Positions 59,455 to 64,000 of a stretch of 64,000 nucleotides of DNA are shown piece by piece. The notes beneath the pieces are model-generated. The model was not told the DNA's origin, ran no database searches, and saw only the letters and a program-made list of their open reading frames with translations. The stretch is from assembly GCA_030549335.1 (NCBI GenBank), contig CM060196.1, positions 23,704,501-23,768,500 on the forward strand, in the 5' to 3' direction. Position numbers and translations under genes: made by a program. Source of the DNA: Pontederia crassipes (Eukaryota > Streptophyta > Magnoliopsida > Commelinales > Pontederiaceae). Position 1 is the first letter of the stretch. Every line of letters begins with the position of its first letter.

Positions 59455-59797
59455 AATCGCAGACTCCAGTCCATCTACAGTGGGAGTATAGAGTTCTTCT
59501 AATGATGGGACTGGTGGTCATGGTTGGAGTGGCTCTTGTTGTTCAGCCATCATTTCTGCTTTTGGATTAAAATCCTCCTCGAGCTCTATGGATTGAGTGC
59601 TGCTTGCACCTTCAAGAAGGGATGTTATGTTCTTACACTCGCACCTCGATCTATTTCAGGGTCTACTTCAAGCCGTTGGCTACAGATGTTTCTGGGCATA
59701 TACTAATCCATGAAATCAATGAAAAAGATTCAACCGTGAATAGCACTTAAATAAACTAAGCAAGGATATAAACAGAAAATAAATAAATAATCTAAAT

Positions 59798-59813
59798 CCC
59801 CGACAACGGCGCC
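59798..59813 (-). other. Primer-binding site (tRNA-Asp type)
   Basis: The minus strand reads tggcgccgttgtcggg, the primer site typical of Athila/Tat elements, seven bases from the 5' LTR. Confidence 0.92.
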
Positions 59814-59820
59814 AAAAACT

Positions 59821-60902
59821 TGACGTGAACTTATCGTAGTTATGAAATTTTGGATTCTCACACAAGAAATAATTCTAGTCACATTTTAATTTTACTCAAG
59901 AGTTCACGTAACTGCAAGTGCACAGGTCGAGTAGAAACCCTGAGTGTCGTAACCTCGTTGATTTAGATTAATTACTTATTCTACTTATATCTTGGAAATT
60001 GTCACGAAATTATAAAAGAATAAACCAGATGAATAAATGAACATGGATTAAGAATAATAAAGAAAGGTAAGAAAAGATCAAGGAGTGATGGAAGATATTC
60101 CCTCGTAATGAACTCGTTGATGCTATTGCAATCGTCGTATCCGACTTACTGATTTTATGATCTCACTCTATCTCTCAACCTATCGGTGTATCTATAAATT
60201 AAAAAGAAAGTAGCCGCTAATCATTAAATTAAGATTACTGATTAATAAGATTTTCATCCTTAATCAAAAGAAGAGTTCGATCTCTCGATCTCCTACAACT
60301 CATTCTTTTAATCTTAATCAAGTGATCAGAATGCAATTGACACCTCACACAACTGTAAGGATTCTCATCTCATAATAGTCACTATAGCATATCTCTCGAT
60401 CCTTAAATGAACAGTAAACCAGCAATTACTAGAAACATAGCAAGTAATGTGGCTAATTTCTCCTCTCGGATGAAATTATCTAAAGCAGAAAAACAATTGA
60501 TCTCTCGATCTAATTGAAATCAGACAAATTCTAAACAGCCATGCATCCCGTAAATAGAAATGAGGAGTCAAATTCACGATATCAAAAAGTCAGAATAAAA
60601 ATCAACATCAACAAAGTTTCATCACGAGAGAATCTAGAATCTTCTTTAGTTCATCTTCATTCTTCCCAGCCTTCGTCTTTCTCCTTTCACTCCCCCCTGC
60701 TCGCTTCCTCCTCTGTCCGGCTTCTTCTCCCCTTTTTGTTTCATTCCCTACTCAAAATTCAAATTTTGAAAAGTGGTTAGTCCTCTCTTTTACTCATTCA
60801 ACTTCTTCACTAAAAATGATAAAAACATTTAGATATGTTCAATATTTGTGTAAATTCGTGGATTTAATTGCAGTGATTATAAGTACATAAAAGATGTGAT
60901 CA
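59821..60902 (-). repeat. Athila 5' LTR
   Basis: 1082 bases with TG...CA ends (plus strand tgacgtgaac...gatgtgatca). It matches the split 3' LTR over its inner two-thirds. The next bases, accac at 60903, may be the target duplication, but the other copy is lost. Confidence 0.92.
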
Positions 60903-61680
60903 ACCACATATTGTCTATTCAATATTCAATTTGATTTGTCTCTAGAATCTGAACTGAGTCGGGGTTGAACCACGACCATGCTAGTCCATTAGGCATAAAT
61001 TGGGTCGGGTCCAACGACACTCGAATCATGTCAATATGTTTTGATTTCATTATTCATTGTCATAGGAACCCAGGCCAAGTGGCTTCAAATCTATTGAATC
61101 AATTGTAGGTTTTTTTTGTGAATTCTTTTTTATCAAAATCCATATCAGACTAGCCAAAGTCTGATCTAGTTTTCCATTGTCCAAAGGCATCGAACTCATG
61201 TTTGTAGAACCTTGAGTTGTGTCAAGTCCTCCGAACTTGATTTGGATTTTACTTGCCCTAGTCAGATCCCTCAGAATTGGGGTTATTGCTGAACCCGAAT
61301 CAAATTCCATAGTCCGTCTGAAGTTGTGCTCTCCGACGTGACTTCTAGATTGATTTTCAATGTGATTAATAATGTTATTTTATCCACAATTAATCTGGAT
61401 AAGAGCCTCGAAGATCCTGGTGATAAAATATATCGATATATGAATTCTTTTACATACCATAAGTTGGTTGAAACATCAACATCAATCCACTACTATGTTT
61501 GTTACACGAACTTTACCCGATGATTATTCCATGGTGTCGCCTTGAAATTCTTGTGAACTTCTTCAGTGATATCCTCCCATGTTAGGATATCGAAATGGAT
61601 CATTAGTTGCTCTCATATATGCCTCAATTTACATGAAAATAAGATGAAAGGGAGAGGATTTTGTGCAGAAGTAAGGTTCT
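60903..61680. other. Unassigned spacer
   Basis: No gene seen. The stretch 60955-61010 has gggtcggg-like motifs similar to those in the old LTR relics, so decayed LTR sequence is possible. Confidence 0.4.
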
Positions 61681-63428
61681 TGTAACTACTTACTCCCAAC
61701 TCGGCCCGGGTCCTATTCAATCACAGTCCGGGTTCAATAGACCCGGACCGAGCCAGAGCTTTGATGTATCATCGAAGTCACGACTTCAGAACCCGGCCCA
61801 AGTCCAAGTACACCCGGACCGGGCTGCTTCGCCGACAATGTCACGAAGTACGATCGAAAACCCATCCGGAGATAGAGAAGATGATCGGACGCGATGAAGT
61901 CATGGAGATCAGAACCCGGCCCGGGCCTTACCGGGTGGGATCGGATGCGAGTTCGACCCGACCTTGATCAATGCATTGTCAACGACCCAGACCGAGTCAG
62001 ACCTCGACTCGGACCGGGTCAGGCGTGTTTATTTCCCGACGGAAACTCGGCCCGGGTCCCCATCAACCCGGCCTGGGTTCTGTCAACCAGAAATGCAAAC
62101 TTTTCCGTAGATTCACACCCTTCGGAAGTTAGGTCCCATTTTCATCCGAAGTTATATAGAACCTTATTTAAGACTTATCAAAGACCATTAAAGCAAAGTA
62201 AAGTAAAGATAAAGATGTGAGATTGCTATGTGCCGCCTCCAGAGGTAAAACAGAGATCAGATTAAAGTAGATGAGGGATAGGTAGTTAGCTGAGGGGACA
62301 GCGACACTACTGTCTTAAATGACCACTATTCTTGAGATTTCAGGTCTTCTCCCACCTGCATCTCGAATGAAGGGTGATGCTAAAGGACATACCCCTTTCC
62401 TTAAAAATTAAAGTGTTATGCCAGATGGACAGGTAGCTAGTTGAGGAGATAGTGAACTTACAGGTCTTATAACCGACCACTATTCCTGGATTGTAGGAAT
62501 TCTTCCCCCTACCTTCCAAACTGGGTGAGGTAGTAACACCCACCCCTCTTTCTCTTATGGGCTTTCTAGCATCAGAGAAGCACCTCTGGCTTTCCAACCT
62601 AATAAAGACGAGCTCGCATAGGACAATAAACCCTAAGGATATTCTAGTAATGTAAAAGATGTAGTACAACTCACAGTAAAGCAATGTAAAATAAAGCAAA
62701 GTATTGTAAAATAAAGCAGAGATATTGTAAAGTAAAGTATTGCACAGTATAGTAAAGACATTGTAAAGCAAAGTCAAAGTAAAGCAAAGATAAAGTATTG
62801 CTATAGTAAAGAACAGAGTACTGATATGAATAAAGACTTATACATTGATTTCATGATCATCGTTGATCCTTATCTCACCATCTATTGCTATTGTACTGGC
62901 ATCTTTGTTCATGGGTATTCTATTCCCCTGCATTGGGATTTTACAGGTGAGAATGCCAACTGAGGAGATGATGGAAGGCGCAGAGCTTGGAGAATGTTGC
63001 ACATGACTGATCTGTCTAATCCGAGTCTTTCTATCGCATTTCTGTTTAAATCATATTATGTTCAGAGACATCATATTTTTCTTCCGCATATAGGACTTCA
63101 GGCAAGTTTTATTATATTTCTGCATAAATCTCTATATTGCAAGACACTATGAACTTCCGCATGTTTATATGATATGAACCATCATAGACTTCCGCATATT
63201 TTTCTATAATATGAGACATTACAAATCTTCCGCATTTTGTCACTTCATCATGGCATTTCGACTACTCATCTGCATTTAAAGTCCTATATTATGTTTATTA
63301 TTATTTTATTAGTGCCACGTGAGCAGTTTTATTGAATAGTCAAGGTCAGTAGAGCAATAGACAGTGTAGCACCCCCGGGATCAAACTGACGCCAACATGG
63401 CGGGAGGTGCAATTTTAGGGGCATTATA
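61681..63428 (+). repeat. 5' LTR of a further Ty3/gypsy element (left boundary uncertain)
   Basis: The right end (ggggcattata) sits directly before a Met-tRNA primer site. The LTR holds a CCCGG motif array (61690-62075) like that of the 37369-45934 element, and a gtaaag repeat cluster. TGTAAC at 61681 is one possible start, but without the partner LTR it cannot be fixed. Confidence 0.6.
62640..62830. repeat. Degenerate (g)taaagcaaa/taaagta repeat cluster
   Basis: About a dozen copies of units such as gtaaagcaaag, aataaagc and gtaaagtattg follow each other with small changes. It lies within the LTR just above. Confidence 0.75.
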
Positions 63429-63430
63429 GT

Positions 63431-63445
63431 TTGGTATCAGAGCCT
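63431..63445 (+). other. Primer-binding site (initiator Met tRNA)
   Basis: ttggtatcagagcct directly after the LTR. Confidence 0.9.
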
Positions 63446-63635
63446 AAGTACTTGGCTCCTTCACTGATCATAGTAGAGTAGATGTTCATGCATGCATTCA
63501 TTGTTCATATTGTACATAGCTCACAGTAAAGTCATGTGCAAGCTTCTCAAGTATCTGCGGCTCCACTCCTCAAGTAAGTAATAAATACATTCATATGTCA
63601 ATCATACTTATAATATCGGATTTATTGCATTATAG

Positions 63636-64000
63636 ATGCCTCCACGTCGCATGATCACCAGGATTTTACATAGAGGGGATCATATAATTGGAATGAATAG
63701 GCGCCCACTAGATCCCCCAACCCCTCCACAACCTACTCTAGAGAGACCGGCGTATTCAGATTCGGATTTGGAAAGCGTTGGAAGTAATAATCCTGATTTA
63801 TCCTCCCCACCCATGGGGACATGGGAAGAAGTAATCTCAGGGAGGAACTGACTGATGGAGGGAAGACATATAGACAATCCGATTTATATATCCTCCGATG
63901 ATGAAGAAGAAGCTCCTGCACCACCACGGGAGCTACAGTTCAAAGACGCGAGCCCTATCAGTCAGACCGATGCTGTGATCTCTGCTACATGGGACACACT
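63636..64000 (+). pseudogene. Start of gag of the rightmost Ty3/gypsy element (partial)
   Basis: The frame opens with MPPRRMITR, like the gag start at 39432. It meets a stop at 63849-63851 and stays open in the same frame afterwards to the window edge (DDEEEAPAPPRELQ). The coding part is cut by the window. The stop may make it inactive. Confidence 0.65.

Larger units (their letters stand above)
47415..60902 (-). mobile_element. Athila-type Ty3/gypsy retrotransposon, with nested insertions
   Basis: On the minus strand, from right to left: 5' LTR (59821-60902), tRNA-Asp primer site, gag, protease, RT, RNase H, integrase, an env-like region and a 3' LTR (51470 to 47415, split by a solo LTR). 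The tRNA-Asp primer and the extra region after integrase point to the Athila lineage. The outer 342 bases of the 3' LTR are missing. All coding regions are broken. Confidence 0.9.

Noticed and set aside
1-64000. CRISPR array, bacterial operons, rRNA or intact tRNA genes
   Set aside because: No regularly spaced identical repeats with unique spacers and no rRNA-like or complete tRNA sequence seen. All features fit a plant nuclear genome.

Overview
The window is plant nuclear DNA. It holds one intact single-exon gene for an MCTP protein (multiple C2 domains and a transmembrane region, FTIP/QUIRKY-like), a tandem broken copy of that gene, and many nested retrotransposons, SINEs and inverted-repeat elements. 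The MCTP coding sequences are very GC-rich at third codon positions while everything around them is AT-rich. That contrast, with LTR elements primed by initiator-Met tRNA and an Athila-type element primed by tRNA-Asp, suggests an angiosperm, probably a monocot outside the grasses. I cannot name the species.

Layout. 1-4815: tail of a decayed Ty3/gypsy element and its ~3.0 kb 3' LTR. 4984-15205: first copy of a tandem duplication, with the intact MCTP gene on the minus strand (CDS 5151-8093), an intron in its 5' leader, a CT-rich leader exon with an upstream ORF, and non-coding flank. 15206-18320: old LTR pieces and a long-TIR MITE. 18330-37368: second copy of the duplication, in direct orientation, whose MCTP gene (18496-21407) has four frameshifts. 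This copy was also hit by an 8.4 kb LTR element (22595-31004) just upstream of the TATA-like box and by a 1.8 kb inverted-repeat element with TTA target sites (31822-33618). 37369-45934: Ty3/gypsy element with broken gag-pol and a truncated 3' LTR. 45935-47414: GC-rich array of palindromes and a repeated AT-rich block. 47415-60902: Athila-type element on the minus strand, with a 3.3 kb solo LTR nested in its 3' LTR and a LINE/SINE 3' end nested in its env-like region. From 61681: LTR, primer-binding site and gag start of a further Ty3/gypsy element that runs off the right edge.

How the parts relate. The only likely functional host gene is MCTP copy 1. Because the region is duplicated, the two copies serve as mutual empty-site controls. 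They show that a tRNA-derived SINE and an old LTR were present before the duplication, and that the 8.4 kb LTR element, the TTA-flanked element and a 40 bp SINE tail came after it. Solo-LTR nesting gives a second relative chronology at the right end. I saw no CRISPR, rRNA or intact tRNA gene, and no gene cluster that looks like a new biochemical system. The unusual material is in the structure and history of the repeats.
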